The notes beneath the pieces were generated by a model. The model saw only the letters and a list, made by a program, of their open reading frames with translations, did not search any database and was not told the DNA's origin. From Candidatus Gastranaerophilales bacterium (lineage in GTDB: Bacteria; Cyanobacteriota; Vampirovibrionia; Gastranaerophilales; Gastranaerophilaceae): a DNA stretch of 64,000 nt. The position numbers and the translations under genes are program-made. The stretch covers positions 101,299 through 165,298 of the forward strand of contig CAAGHI010000063.1 in the NCBI GenBank assembly GCA_900769645.1. Direction: 5' to 3'. Positions 9,234-18,505 of the stretch are shown here, in pieces. Position 1 is the stretch's first letter. Each line of letters starts with the position of its first letter.

Positions 9234-9845
9234 ATGAAAGAAAATTTAATCAAACTTTTATCACAAGAAAAAATATTACCGATACTTAGAAGCAATGACG
9301 CTCAAACAGTAATAGATTGGGCGAATGCGTTAATTGAGGGCGGTGTTAAAATTTTAGAAATAAATGCTCAAAATCCGTCGATTTACAAAGCAATTTCAGA
9401 AATTTCAAAGCATGCTATTGTTTGTGCAGGTGGAATTATTACCGCAATGCAGGCTGAGGCATCAATTGAATCCGGTGCAAAGATTTTGTCATCACCGATT
9501 TTTTCAAAGAATTTAGTAAAAATTTCTAAGGACAAAGAAATTCCTTATATTGCAGAAACATCTACGGCAAACGAGGCTTATAACGCTTGGAAAGCACGTA
9601 TTCCGCTTATAAAAATTTATCCGATTACGGCTATGGGCGGAGCGATGTATGTTGAGGATTTGTTGAGACCTATGCCGTTTTTGAACGTAATGCCTTTAGG
9701 AAGTGTAAAGTTGGACGAAGTTCATACATATATTAAAGCTGGCGCAACTTGTGTTGGTGTTGGGCGTGATTTTTATGATGGATATTCTTTGTCTGAAATT
9801 ACATCTCGTGCAAAACGAGTTTTGGGCGAATTGAAAGGTGAGTAA
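9234..9845 (+). CDS. eda: KDPG/KHG aldolase family protein
   Basis: A class I aldolase (203 residues, usual length) of the 2-dehydro-3-deoxy-phosphogluconate aldolase family, which splits KDPG to pyruvate and glyceraldehyde 3-phosphate. The catalytic Glu in LEINAQNP, the phosphate-site SSPIFS region and the Schiff-base Lys in LIKIYPITAMGG are visible. It overlaps the next gene, a KDG-type kinase, by one base (TAATG), so the pair forms a 2-keto-3-deoxy-sugar catabolic module. AAGGA precedes the ATG. Confidence 0.9.
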   Translation: MKENLIKLLSQEKILPILRSNDAQTVIDWANALIEGGVKILEINAQNPSIYKAISEISKHAIVCAGGIITAMQAEASIESGAKILSSPIFSKNLVKISKDKEIPYIAETSTANEAYNAWKARIPLIKIYPITAMGGAMYVEDLLRPMPFLNVMPLGSVKLDEVHTYIKAGATCVGVGRDFYDGYSLSEITSRAKRVLGELKGE

Positions 9846-10789
9846 TGGACGAAAAGCTTGATATCGTTGCAATTGGCGAATGCTTAATCGAATTATCTGC
9901 AAATACCAAGATGGCTGATGCAGAATGTTTGTATAAGTACTATGGCGGAGATGCTTTGGCAACGGCAGTTGCAGCTCTTCGAATGGGTGCAAAGGTCGGG
10001 TTTATCACTCGTGTCGGCAATGACTCGTTTAAGGATTATTTGCTAGATGGTTGGCACAGTGAAGGGCTTGATATTTCTCAGGTAAAAATTTCTAATGAGC
10101 CAAATGGCTTGTATATTATTGCAAGACCATCGTGTGCCGAAAAAGAGATTGCTGTTTACAGGAAGAAAATTGCTCCGTCTAAGCTTGCTTTGGAAGATAT
10201 CAATGAAGACTATATTAAAAATGTCGGAATTGTTTATGCATCAGGGGTGACTCAATCCCTTTCTCCGTCTGCTTGTGAGGCGGTTGAATATGCGTTTAAG
10301 TTGGCAAAAGATAATAGTGTAAGAACTGCTTATGATCCAAATTATCATTCAGCGTTGACAACGGCAGATGATGCGAAAGAAGCGTTTTTCAGGGTTGTTC
10401 CGTATGTTGATATTTTGTTTATGAATACAAAACAGGATTCTGTAAATATTCTTGAGATTGATTCTTATGAAAATATTATCAAACGCCTTTGGGATATGGG
10501 AATTTCAACAGTTGTCTTGAAATCTGCGGAAAAACAAGGGTATTACACCGGTTATAATGGCAATATCAATTTTACAAGCTTTTATACGACGGAATGTCTT
10601 GATACGACTTGCTCCGGCGATGCTTTCAATGGTGGATTTTTGTATGCGTTGACTCATGGATTTACTGAATTTGAAGCTGCAAAATTTGCATCAATTGTTG
10701 CCGGACTTCAAGCAAAGGGTATTGGTGCGATTAAATCAATTCCTTATAGAGATGTTGTTTATTCAATTTATAGAGGTAACAATGGTTAA
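9845..10789 (+). CDS. PfkB-family sugar kinase, probably 2-keto-3-deoxygluconate kinase
   Basis: A ribokinase/PfkB fold (314 residues). Substrate-site residues near the N-terminus (GECLIEL), YYGGDALATAVAALRMG and the C-terminal anion-hole/catalytic motif DTTCSGDAFNGGF (Asp as base) are present. KDG kinase is favoured because the gene is translationally coupled to an Eda-type aldolase that would use its product. Other PfkB substrates (fructose, ribose) cannot be excluded. Its 3' end overlaps the next gene. Confidence 0.85.
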   Translation: MDEKLDIVAIGECLIELSANTKMADAECLYKYYGGDALATAVAALRMGAKVGFITRVGNDSFKDYLLDGWHSEGLDISQVKISNEPNGLYIIARPSCAEKEIAVYRKKIAPSKLALEDINEDYIKNVGIVYASGVTQSLSPSACEAVEYAFKLAKDNSVRTAYDPNYHSALTTADDAKEAFFRVVPYVDILFMNTKQDSVNILEIDSYENIIKRLWDMGISTVVLKSAEKQGYYTGYNGNINFTSFYTTECLDTTCSGDAFNGGFLYALTHGFTEFEAAKFASIVAGLQAKGIGAIKSIPYRDVVYSIYRGNNG

Positions 10790-11795
10790 GGTTGCGATTT
10801 CTGGGTATTACGGATTTAAAAATTTTGGAGATGAGGCGATATTGTCGGTTTTGACTTCGCACTTGAAGGGTTTGCCAGATGTTGATGTGACAGTATTTTC
10901 AAGCGATTGTGAGTTTACAGAAAAAACTTATGGCGTAAAGGCTGTCAGACGCTTTGATTTGAGGACAGTTGTTGATACTATTAAAAATTGTGATGTCTTG
11001 ATTTCTGGTGGTGGAAGCCTTTTGCAAGATGTTACGAGTCTAAAAAGTTTGATTTATTATGCTTTTATAATTGCGCTAGGGCTTTTGCTTAATAAAAAAG
11101 TCATAATCTTTGCGCAGGGAATCGGGCCTTTAAATAGTGCTTTGGCAAAAAATATTGTGAAAAATCTTTTGAAATATTGTCAAATTGTTACCGTACGTGA
11201 TGAAAAAAGTTTGAATTTACTTAAATCATTGAGCGTCGAGGCAAAATTGGTTTGTGATCCGATTTATTCTTTGAATATCCCTGTGACAGCAAATAGTGGT
11301 GTCGTTGGAATTCAGCTCCGAGAATTCAAGACGATGAATGAAGAGTTGCTTCAAAAGCTTGCACTTCTTTTGGTTACAAAGTTCGAAAACAAGAAAATCG
11401 AGATTTTTTCACTCCAAAAAACACAGGATTTAGAGTTGTCAAAACATTTTGAGCGGATTTTAAAATCGTTTAACCCTGATATGCAAACAGAGATTGTGGA
11501 AGATGACATTATTAATCGCTTGTCACATCTTGAATATTTGATTGGTATGCGTTTCCATGCGGTTTTAGTTGCATTGAAGGCTGGTGTGAAAACTTGCGCT
11601 ATAAACTATGATGTTAAGGTTGAAAAATTAGCTGCAGATGCTAAAATCCCGATGATTTCTATGGACGCACACGAAAATCTTGAGGCTATTTATCAAAAAC
11701 TTGAAAACCTCAATAAAGACGAAATATTGGCATTTGCAAATTCCAAAAAGTTTGATTGGGAGATGTTTGATAAATTACTTGTCTTGTCCAAATAA
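10782..11795 (+). CDS. csaB: Polysaccharide pyruvyl transferase, CsaB family
   Basis: Transfers pyruvate from phosphoenolpyruvate to a sugar of a cell-wall polymer; in Bacillus and several cyanobacteria this creates the ligand for SLH-domain proteins. Family signatures are ISGYYGFKNFGDEAIL at the N-terminus, GGGSLLQD, and the C-terminal IGMRFHAVL. The start is the ATG at 10782, not an upstream in-frame codon, because AGAGG precedes it and the protein then begins at the family's usual point. It gives 337 residues and overlaps the kinase by eight bases. It converges with the EF-hand gene and overlaps its end by 21 bp. Confidence 0.9.
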   Translation: MVKVAISGYYGFKNFGDEAILSVLTSHLKGLPDVDVTVFSSDCEFTEKTYGVKAVRRFDLRTVVDTIKNCDVLISGGGSLLQDVTSLKSLIYYAFIIALGLLLNKKVIIFAQGIGPLNSALAKNIVKNLLKYCQIVTVRDEKSLNLLKSLSVEAKLVCDPIYSLNIPVTANSGVVGIQLREFKTMNEELLQKLALLLVTKFENKKIEIFSLQKTQDLELSKHFERILKSFNPDMQTEIVEDDIINRLSHLEYLIGMRFHAVLVALKAGVKTCAINYDVKVEKLAADAKIPMISMDAHENLEAIYQKLENLNKDEILAFANSKKFDWEMFDKLLVLSK

Positions 11796-12716
11796 TTGCT
11801 GATATCTCTTAGATAATGCTTGTCTAAATGTTGTATTATTGGCTTGTCCAAGATTTTCAGTATTCTTTGCATATTCTTCAGAAGTAATTACACCATCTAG
11901 TTTTCCATTAGAATCTGCATCTAATACAGCCATACTTGATGCTAATTCTTTCCAGTCTAACTTGCCATCACCATTGATATCAAGGTTATGGAACGCATTT
12001 TGAGCCATAGTTTTTGCCTGTGCTTTTTCTTTATCACTTGCGTCGCTCTTTAAATGACTCATTTCATATTTTACATATTCATCAATTGTTAATTGTTGGT
12101 CATTGTTACCTGATGATTGATCCATTTCAGCAAGGAAGGATTTTCCAAGCTCACTGACTGCTTGTTTGTATTTCGCAGCTCCTTTATCTGTTTTGTCAAC
12201 TCCACCTTTGACAATTTCAACTTCTTTACCTTTTATGGGTTTGCCATCTTTATCTACTATTTGGGTACTAGCCTCGTCAAAAGCTTTGCCAAGTTTAGTA
12301 CTTTGGTTTTTATCAATATCACCTGCATATTTTGCATTAGAAATAGGTGTACCTGTTTTCTGTTGAGCGGCTTTGGCTTTGGCTGCTTGATCAATTGCCG
12401 CAATTTCTAATCCATCTGAATAGCCCATTTGTTGTGCCATTTGGATACCAACTTGAGAGTTATAGTTTGAGAACCAATCTCCACCGGAATAATTCATTAT
12501 GCCAAGTGGATCGTACATCATTGAGTTGTTACAACAACCACCATAATTTTGCCCATAACCACCCCAACAGTTGCCAAAAATACTCTGTTGTCGGTTCATT
12601 TGACGCATTGCTGCACTTGCCATGCCGGCATTCATTGCTGTTTGTCCAAATGCTCCGAATAATTTGGACAAATTGCCATTTTGAATATTTGTTTTAAACC
12701 AATTGCCGATTGTCAT
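11775..12716 (-). CDS. EF-hand calcium-binding protein, lineage-specific
   Basis: The 313-residue protein carries two clear EF-hand loops, DINGDGKLDWKE (246-257) and DADSNGKLDG...SEE (266-280), and a degenerate one near 199-213. The N-terminal third is rich in Gly, Asn, Gln and Met with a cysteine cluster (CWGGYGQNYGGCCNN). No signal peptide is evident. A TATAAT box sits about 30 bp upstream of the ATG on the minus strand. Calcium binding is supported; the function is unknown. Confidence 0.8.
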   Translation of the reverse strand: MTIGNWFKTNIQNGNLSKLFGAFGQTAMNAGMASAAMRQMNRQQSIFGNCWGGYGQNYGGCCNNSMMYDPLGIMNYSGGDWFSNYNSQVGIQMAQQMGYSDGLEIAAIDQAAKAKAAQQKTGTPISNAKYAGDIDKNQSTKLGKAFDEASTQIVDKDGKPIKGKEVEIVKGGVDKTDKGAAKYKQAVSELGKSFLAEMDQSSGNNDQQLTIDEYVKYEMSHLKSDASDKEKAQAKTMAQNAFHNLDINGDGKLDWKELASSMAVLDADSNGKLDGVITSEEYAKNTENLGQANNTTFRQALSKRYQQLFGQDK

Positions 12717-12824
12717 GGTATCTCTTTCTTAACATTATATACTATATATATATAAAGTATTGAAAATGCCAGAAATTGCCCCAAATTCGGTTTTTGTTAA
12801 TAAAAGTTAATATTGTTTGCAATA

Positions 12825-12850
12825 AAAAAGACCTCATTAGAGGTCTTTTT
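12825..12850 (-). terminator. Terminator of tRNA-Leu (symmetrical)
   Basis: A perfect 10-bp stem AAAAAGACCT / AGGTCTTTTT lies six bases beyond the 3' end of tRNA-Leu on the minus strand. It is A/T flanked on both sides and could work in either direction. Confidence 0.85.
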
Positions 12851-12855
12851 AGATT

Positions 12856-12941
12856 TGCCCTGGGCCAGACTTGAACTGGCACTGGATTTAACTCCAACCG
12901 GATTTTAAGTCCGACGCGTCTACCGATTCCGCCACCAGGGC
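12856..12941 (-). tRNA. tRNA-Leu (UAA anticodon)
   Basis: An 86-nt class II tRNA with acceptor stem GCCCTGG/CCAGGGC, discriminator A, anticodon TAA in the loop of CGGACTTAAAATCCG and a long variable arm. CCA is not encoded. Confidence 0.96.
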
Positions 12942-13080
12942 TTAACAGACTTGATTGTAGCTTAAAATATCTTAAAAGTCAATAATTTATTTTTTAGTTT
13001 ATCGATAATGAAGATAGACTCCAGATCGTAGTCCGGAGTGACAGGTGCTATGCATGTAGCCCTCTGCTGCAATTCTTGTC

Positions 13081-13145
13081 ATTCTGAAAGCTTAGAATAT
13101 TAATGCGAGTTTCAACGAGCATATAATATTCTTGCTATTCAGAAT
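13081..13145 (+). repeat. Dispersed 65-nt hairpin repeat, copy A
   Basis: Starts ATTCTGAAAGCTTAGAATAT and ends with the partly complementary AATATTCTTGCTATTCAGAAT. A near-identical copy in inverted orientation lies at 18314-18378 and a divergent copy at 21362-21427. The 5' flank (13017-13075) holds AGACTCCAGATCGTAGTCC and GTAGCCCTCTG modules also seen beside the other copies. The right flank runs into the 3' end of the patatin gene. Confidence 0.85.
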
Positions 13146-13177
13146 CTATACAAATGGCTAGGTTCTTTCGCTGTTCC

Positions 13178-14386
13178 TCAGAATGACGACTTCGTAATCA
13201 ACTGTGGATATTCTTTCAGCTCCACTACTTTTGACTTGATTTTTTCATGCAACTTTGTCAGTTCTGCCATGACCAATTTTTCGTTTGCCAAAGTTATTTT
13301 TCCAAAAAGTGCCGGATATTTTACGTTTTGCAAAAAGCTATCTCTGAAATTTTTCAACTCTACATAATCTGTCAAATCAATGATTTCGCATAAATCTGGT
13401 AAATCTATAAACAAATCGCCTAATTGAATTTTTGCTTTTTTGATTTTCCCAGACGAAATAAGTTTTTTCAATTTGTTCAGATGTGTTAAAATTGTTTCAT
13501 AATTCTTGCAAATTTTGTTTTTCTTTTGTGGCAAAAATTCTTTAAAATAGCTGATAGTCTGGTTATAACCTGAATCAATCAGCTCAATTCTTTTCGCTTC
13601 AGAAATATTAAAGTCCACAACCACAATATCGCCTGTGTTCAGTACAATGTAGTCGAACTTGTCTTTTTTTGCATAAATATTTGTGATAAAAGCCGTTGAC
13701 ATTGCGGTCATACAGCTATAGACAGCATTTGCGTAATCAATGCCTGATATATCATTTTTTTCATAATAGCCTTCAAGGCGGAATTCGAGAATTCTTTCAT
13801 CGTCCGTCAAAAGATTTTTTGACAATTTCCACATTGGCCAACTTTTTTGGAGATCGCCGTCTACGAGGAGCGTTTTGTTGTATTCAATAGGTTTCATAAG
13901 TCCAGGCATACAGCAAGAAATCCTTACGGCTGAGGCAATTTCATAATCCGGGGTCTCAAATTTTGAAAACTCTTTGCACTCAAAATTTGATAAATCTGTT
14001 GTGATTATAACGAGATTTTTGGCGATGTCTTTGAACGTAACGGCTCTGTTTGTACCTTTTTTGTACTTGTCGCCGTAGAATTTTTTCTCAATAAGTTCTC
14101 GAACCCATTCAAGAAAAACTTCGCCCTTACTTAGGGCAAACAGTGGTCCAATGCCGATTGAGATGTCTTTGAATAAGTCAAAATTAACTTTTAAAAAGAC
14201 GTCTTTAAGTTCTTCTGCCGTGTAACCAACAGCCAAAAATGCTGCAATAATTGAGCCGACAGATGAACCTGCTAACCTGTCTGGCGAAATTCCGAGTTCT
14301 TCCAAGGCTTTTATGGCGCCAATGTACGATACCCCTCGAATTGCGCCTCCGCCAAATAAACATGTATATTTTAAACTTCTATTCAT
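13178..14386 (-). CDS. Patatin-like phospholipase
   Basis: A lipid acyl hydrolase of the patatin family. Visible are the oxyanion loop GGGAIRG (12-18), the nucleophile elbow GSSVG with Ser42, and the partner Asp in VDGDLQKSWP (usually DGG/DGA; here DGD). The remainder (about 240-402) is a helical region of unknown role. No signal peptide, so it acts in the cytosol or is exported by a route not visible here. The last residues and stop codon are supplied by the flank of hairpin repeat copy A (TCAGAATGACGA), so the original C-terminus was probably altered by the repeat. Confidence 0.92.
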   Translation of the reverse strand: MNRSLKYTCLFGGGAIRGVSYIGAIKALEELGISPDRLAGSSVGSIIAAFLAVGYTAEELKDVFLKVNFDLFKDISIGIGPLFALSKGEVFLEWVRELIEKKFYGDKYKKGTNRAVTFKDIAKNLVIITTDLSNFECKEFSKFETPDYEIASAVRISCCMPGLMKPIEYNKTLLVDGDLQKSWPMWKLSKNLLTDDERILEFRLEGYYEKNDISGIDYANAVYSCMTAMSTAFITNIYAKKDKFDYIVLNTGDIVVVDFNISEAKRIELIDSGYNQTISYFKEFLPQKKNKICKNYETILTHLNKLKKLISSGKIKKAKIQLGDLFIDLPDLCEIIDLTDYVELKNFRDSFLQNVKYPALFGKITLANEKLVMAELTKLHEKIKSKVVELKEYPQLITKSSF

Positions 14387-14404
14387 AGAGTTATTATAAC
14401 CTAC

Positions 14405-15913
14405 TTAAAATTTTATTCCTGTACTAAACAGAGTATTTTTATAATACCCCATGTCGTCAGTTGGTTTTTTGTAACTTTTTTGAACTTTATTTTTTGGAAC
14501 AAATACGCCGAACTGTTTCCCTTCGTACACAATAGCCCATTCGTTGCCATTTTTTAGGGTGTTGTAGATTGGATAAGTGTTTTCCAAAATCATTATGTCA
14601 GGCATAAAATATGTGAAAAGTTGACGCCAATTTGGATAAACCATAAAGAATTCCTTCAAAACAGGCACCATATAGTCGTAATAGACCTCTTCGTAGCGGC
14701 CGTCCATATAGATTTTGTTTTGCGGATAAAGTTTGTATGCGGCATAGCTTCCGTATCCAAAGTCTGTCAGCAATTTCCCTTGAATGTTATTTATTTTGAT
14801 AAATTCAACTTCTTTAACGGGATAAGCACCCATTCCGACAGGAATTGAGATATCTTTTATTGTAAGTGTGAAAATCGAGATAAATAAAATTGCCGTGTAT
14901 ACGCATCGGTCTTTCCATTCCGGAAGTTTTACGTTTTCGATAAGTTTGTAAAAATCTTCGTAAACAAAGCAAACCGAGGCGATTGCAAAGAACGGTAAAA
15001 GCTTAACGTGACTGATTGCAAGGTATAATGTCGCTAAAAGTACGATGTATTTGACTTTGTCAGCTTTGTTGTACCATTCTTTGAGCGAACTTGCTTTTAT
15101 GTTTTTGCAGATAAAAATCCCTTCTGCCAAAACACTTCCGAACATAAACAATTTGAACGGAATTTGTTTGTATAAGAAATATTTTGAGAAAAGTCCCCAC
15201 CATTCAATTATGTGCGGTCTAGGCATTGTGTTTGCCATAAGTAAGAATTTTATATATTGCCAGCCCCAAGGATTGATTAATAGCAATGGGGTCGTTCCGA
15301 GTGTTATCAGATATTTGGCAAACGGCTTTTTGTTAAGGAATTCGCCGACTGCATACATTCCTAAAAGTCCGAGTCCAGAAACCACTCCACCGTGGATATT
15401 GTTCCAAAGTATTACCATAACCGGAATTAGGTATAAAAGCTTGTTGCTTCCGGTTTTTCGAACTTTTTCCAATATATAAATAAATATTGTGAAAAATAGA
15501 AAACTGAACATGTGACATCTTATTGGTTCGTTAAGGTTTGCCATTACAGCCATTAGCGCAAAGAAATAGAATATGATGTTGTACGGAGAACTGTTTTCAC
15601 GAAGTTTGACGACTTTTGAGGCGGTAAAAAATATTCCAAAAAACATTAACGCTTGCAAAATAATTAGGCTAAATGCGCCAAAATATTTTAGGCATGCGTA
15701 AAATATTACACCGGCGCCCCATTCATGATCCCACCACGTGTGAACAGGTGTGTAGGATAAAAAATCTTGGGTTAATACATGCCCACCGTCGATTACGCCC
15801 ATGCCTGCAATTAGTCTGGCCCATAAGTCGTAGTCAAAATGATTTACGGTGACTGAAAATGCTAAAATTAATAAAAATAGTGTTACGTAAAATAATAAAG
15901 CTCTCTTGTTCAT
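14405..15913 (-). CDS. Polytopic membrane protein, GT-C glycosyltransferase-like
   Basis: About ten hydrophobic segments are followed by a soluble C-terminal domain (about 390-502). The first loop after helix 1 contains FDYDLWARL and further on WWDHEWGAG; an acidic first loop and an HEW motif are common in GT-C-type lipid-linked-sugar transferases and related membrane proteins. The start is the ATG at 15913, because an upstream in-frame extension has no membrane character. The N-terminus is then MNKRALLFYVTLFLLILAF. It lies 18 bp downstream of the patatin start on the same strand. The family call is tentative. Confidence 0.6.
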   Translation of the reverse strand: MNKRALLFYVTLFLLILAFSVTVNHFDYDLWARLIAGMGVIDGGHVLTQDFLSYTPVHTWWDHEWGAGVIFYACLKYFGAFSLIILQALMFFGIFFTASKVVKLRENSSPYNIIFYFFALMAVMANLNEPIRCHMFSFLFFTIFIYILEKVRKTGSNKLLYLIPVMVILWNNIHGGVVSGLGLLGMYAVGEFLNKKPFAKYLITLGTTPLLLINPWGWQYIKFLLMANTMPRPHIIEWWGLFSKYFLYKQIPFKLFMFGSVLAEGIFICKNIKASSLKEWYNKADKVKYIVLLATLYLAISHVKLLPFFAIASVCFVYEDFYKLIENVKLPEWKDRCVYTAILFISIFTLTIKDISIPVGMGAYPVKEVEFIKINNIQGKLLTDFGYGSYAAYKLYPQNKIYMDGRYEEVYYDYMVPVLKEFFMVYPNWRQLFTYFMPDIMILENTYPIYNTLKNGNEWAIVYEGKQFGVFVPKNKVQKSYKKPTDDMGYYKNTLFSTGIKF

Positions 15914-16076
15914 TTTTTTATTATAGCAGGAAAAGTCGTTGTGGCTTGATGTTTGCAAAAATATACGTTTGTAACATTTTGTAATAATTGGGGCTGAATT
16001 ATTAAAGAATTTGGATAAATGAACCGATATACCATAATGTAAGTTACTAAGGAAAAAAGAAAGGTAAACGTCGACC

Positions 16077-18203
16077 ATGGGAATGGCAGCAGGACAAGCT
16101 AGATTGTTATCTATCACGACTCGTATGTCTGACAACGAGTTGAGAGCTCAGCTTATCAACAACGATAAGATGCGTCTTGCGACCAAGAGTTCGCAGGTAA
16201 GCGAAGCTTATACAACTGCGTTGAACGAAGCTCAAATGATGTTTACAAACTACGATGCTGATAATAAAACAAGCTACAAAGAGTTGACTTATAACGCTTT
16301 GACAGCATACAATCCTTATAACAACCAATATGCAATTTCAAACGCATCTGGTCAAGTTCTTGTATCAGAAACTGATGCAACAAACTTCAAAAATGCTAAT
16401 GGTGATTTGAACACATTTTTGAAAAGCTATGGCTTGGAATATTCAACTGATTACTTCTCAAGTTTGATTGGTAATCATGTAGTAACTCCAGAAAAAGGTT
16501 CTCCTTATCTTGAATATAAAACAGGTATCTTTGACGATGACGGTGGTGAAATCCTTGGTCGTATTGATTTTGCGGAAGGTAATGAATATGGCGGTACTAG
16601 CTTGTCAGAAGTTCTAAAAAATATGTACATTGGTATTCCTAATTCAGATCACCCTGGATATGATGTAACAAAATCTTCTCAAGATTATTTGAACTATACT
16701 GGCTATTTGTCAGATTATACAAGTGCATATAATACTATGATGTCAGTTGTAAGTGACAAAATGTCAATTGAATTGATGGGAACAGCAACTACTGGCGGAG
16801 TAAAATTTAGTGATTTATATGACAAAATGTTTTCAGATGAAACTGTCAGCTATACAGATTTAGCTAACTTATCTGAAATTATAGGAAAGTTAGAAACATA
16901 CGCAAAAGATGATGGTAAAACTTATCTAACAGAATTGAAGAATTCTTTAAATGACTATAAAACTAATAACAATTGGCTTCATTCTTCATATTCTAACGGA
17001 ACATTAAAACGTAGTTCCGATTCAACATCTACTACTTTGACATATTCTGATATTCGTAAAAACGAAAAAAATGAAGATGAAGAATTTAATACAAAACTTG
17101 TATTCACAAAATCTGGTACTAATTATACAATGAAAGTTGGAGGTAATTCTACAGCTATAACTGGTACTGCTAATGGTTCTAAGATTGATTTTACTTACTA
17201 TATAAATAGTGAAGGTACAACAATTAGCACTACAGAATATAATGCTCTTGAGCCTGCAGGAAAAGTTAATTATATTAAGGGGCAAAAGTCAATTGATACA
17301 TCATTGTTTGATAGTGGTAATTATGATACTTCTGGAAACTTGAAAAATGCAGGTGATATTGGAAAATTATATTCTAATACCGAAATTACAGGTGACGACA
17401 GAAAAGATATAGGTAAAAAAATTGTTGAAACTATTCAAGAAAGTATTACAAATATCTGGGATATAGGCGCTAGTAATGGCACACAAGGAGCTTTTACAAA
17501 ATTTACAGATGCTCCTGATGGAACATACTACAAAACATTTATAGATACTGCAAAAAAATTCTATTTAGAAATGTTTGGTAAAGAGATTGGTTCTGAAACT
17601 AATCCGCTACCGTCTAGTTCAAAGGATATTTTGTATAATATGGGCACCATTGAAGCTTTAAAAAAAGCAATTGAAACTAGTGCAACTTCTGGTAAGCAAA
17701 AAGCTTTCAAAAAAATCTATGATGTTTATGTTTTGGATTGTGTAATGGATACTTATGGCGAGCCAAAATTCTCTTGGATAGATCAAAAAGATAAAAATGC
17801 AAACGGTGAAAAAAAGGCTCAATGGTACACAAACTTGTTCAACAGAATGAAATCTGGTGGCTACAAAACATTGCAAGATGGACTTGCATCTAGCACAGAA
17901 TGGATTAAATTCGCATTTGAAAGTGGACTTGTTACATTGGAACAAGTTGATAGCAAAAACGCTTGGAACTCAACAACTTACTCAAATTGTAGCGATATTA
18001 CAGAACAAACAGACACAACAGCTGTTACAATTGCAGAAGCTGAGTATAATGCTCAAATGACAAAAATTCAAAACAAAGATAAAATGTACGATTTGGAACT
18101 AAAAAATATCGATACTGAACACAATTCACTTCAAACAGAATACGAATCAATAAAAGGTGCAATTGATAAAAACATAGAAAGAACATTTAAAATTTACTCA
18201 TAA
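16077..18203 (+). CDS. Large protein of unknown function with conserved-looking ends
   Basis: No known domain recognised. The 708-residue protein begins MGMAAGQARLLSITTRMSDN, has a long low-complexity Asn/Ser/Thr/Asp-rich centre, and ends in a charged heptad-like helix (about 655-708) with KIQNKDKMYDLELKNIDTEH. The layout (helix at each end, variable middle) recalls flagellin-like or secreted filament/needle proteins, but no motif proves this. There is no N-terminal signal peptide. AAGAAAGG lies about 12 bases before the ATG, and a terminator follows. I believe this N-terminal sequence recurs in Gastranaerophilales proteins, from memory only. Confidence 0.75.
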   Translation: MGMAAGQARLLSITTRMSDNELRAQLINNDKMRLATKSSQVSEAYTTALNEAQMMFTNYDADNKTSYKELTYNALTAYNPYNNQYAISNASGQVLVSETDATNFKNANGDLNTFLKSYGLEYSTDYFSSLIGNHVVTPEKGSPYLEYKTGIFDDDGGEILGRIDFAEGNEYGGTSLSEVLKNMYIGIPNSDHPGYDVTKSSQDYLNYTGYLSDYTSAYNTMMSVVSDKMSIELMGTATTGGVKFSDLYDKMFSDETVSYTDLANLSEIIGKLETYAKDDGKTYLTELKNSLNDYKTNNNWLHSSYSNGTLKRSSDSTSTTLTYSDIRKNEKNEDEEFNTKLVFTKSGTNYTMKVGGNSTAITGTANGSKIDFTYYINSEGTTISTTEYNALEPAGKVNYIKGQKSIDTSLFDSGNYDTSGNLKNAGDIGKLYSNTEITGDDRKDIGKKIVETIQESITNIWDIGASNGTQGAFTKFTDAPDGTYYKTFIDTAKKFYLEMFGKEIGSETNPLPSSSKDILYNMGTIEALKKAIETSATSGKQKAFKKIYDVYVLDCVMDTYGEPKFSWIDQKDKNANGEKKAQWYTNLFNRMKSGGYKTLQDGLASSTEWIKFAFESGLVTLEQVDSKNAWNSTTYSNCSDITEQTDTTAVTIAEAEYNAQMTKIQNKDKMYDLELKNIDTEHNSLQTEYESIKGAIDKNIERTFKIYS

Positions 18204-18251
18204 AAATACACACTACTTTTTATATTTATTTTTCCCCTACACAATTTTTCT

Positions 18252-18276
18252 AGCAGGACTTGGTCCTGCTTTTTTA
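18252..18276 (+). terminator. Terminator of the 708-aa protein gene
   Basis: The stem AGCAGGA / TCCTGCT is followed by six T's. A palindrome AGACTCCGTCCGGAGTCT, a module of the hairpin repeat family, follows at once (18280-18297). Confidence 0.85.
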
Positions 18277-18313
18277 TTAGACTCCGTCCGGAGTCTAATG
18301 TTATTGATAATAG

Positions 18314-18378
18314 ATTCTGAATAGCAAGAATATTATATGCTCGTTTGAACTCGCATTAATATTCTAAGCTTTCAGAAT
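18314..18378 (-). repeat. Dispersed 65-nt hairpin repeat, copy B (inverted)
   Basis: Read on the minus strand it matches copy A at 13081-13145 except in the loop (GTTCAAAC versus GTTTCAAC). Copies A and B form an inverted pair around the patatin, GT-C-like and 708-aa genes, so recombination between them could invert 5.2 kb. Confidence 0.85.
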
Positions 18379-18474
18379 GACAACTAAAGTTGCTACTATT
18401 TATTGTTCCAAGGGGCTACGTGCCAGAACTGTTAAATTTTTACCAATCCCTCAATGGGCAACGGACTTCGTCCG

Positions 18475-18505
18475 AAAAAAAACCTCTATCTGAAAGATAG
18501 AGGTT
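18475..18505 (-). terminator. Minus-strand terminator with no assigned gene
   Basis: A 10-bp perfect stem AACCTCTATC / GATAGAGGTT has a run of A's on its left side, so it acts as a terminator for leftward transcription. No minus-strand coding gene lies upstream of it (18506-20422). A second small hairpin, CGGACTTCGTCCG, sits at 18462-18474. Confidence 0.6.

Noticed and set aside
15914..16135. 74-residue N-terminal extension of the GT-C-like membrane protein
   Set aside because: It is antisense to the start of the 708-aa gene, lacks membrane or domain character, and the ATG at 15913 begins a typical membrane helix.
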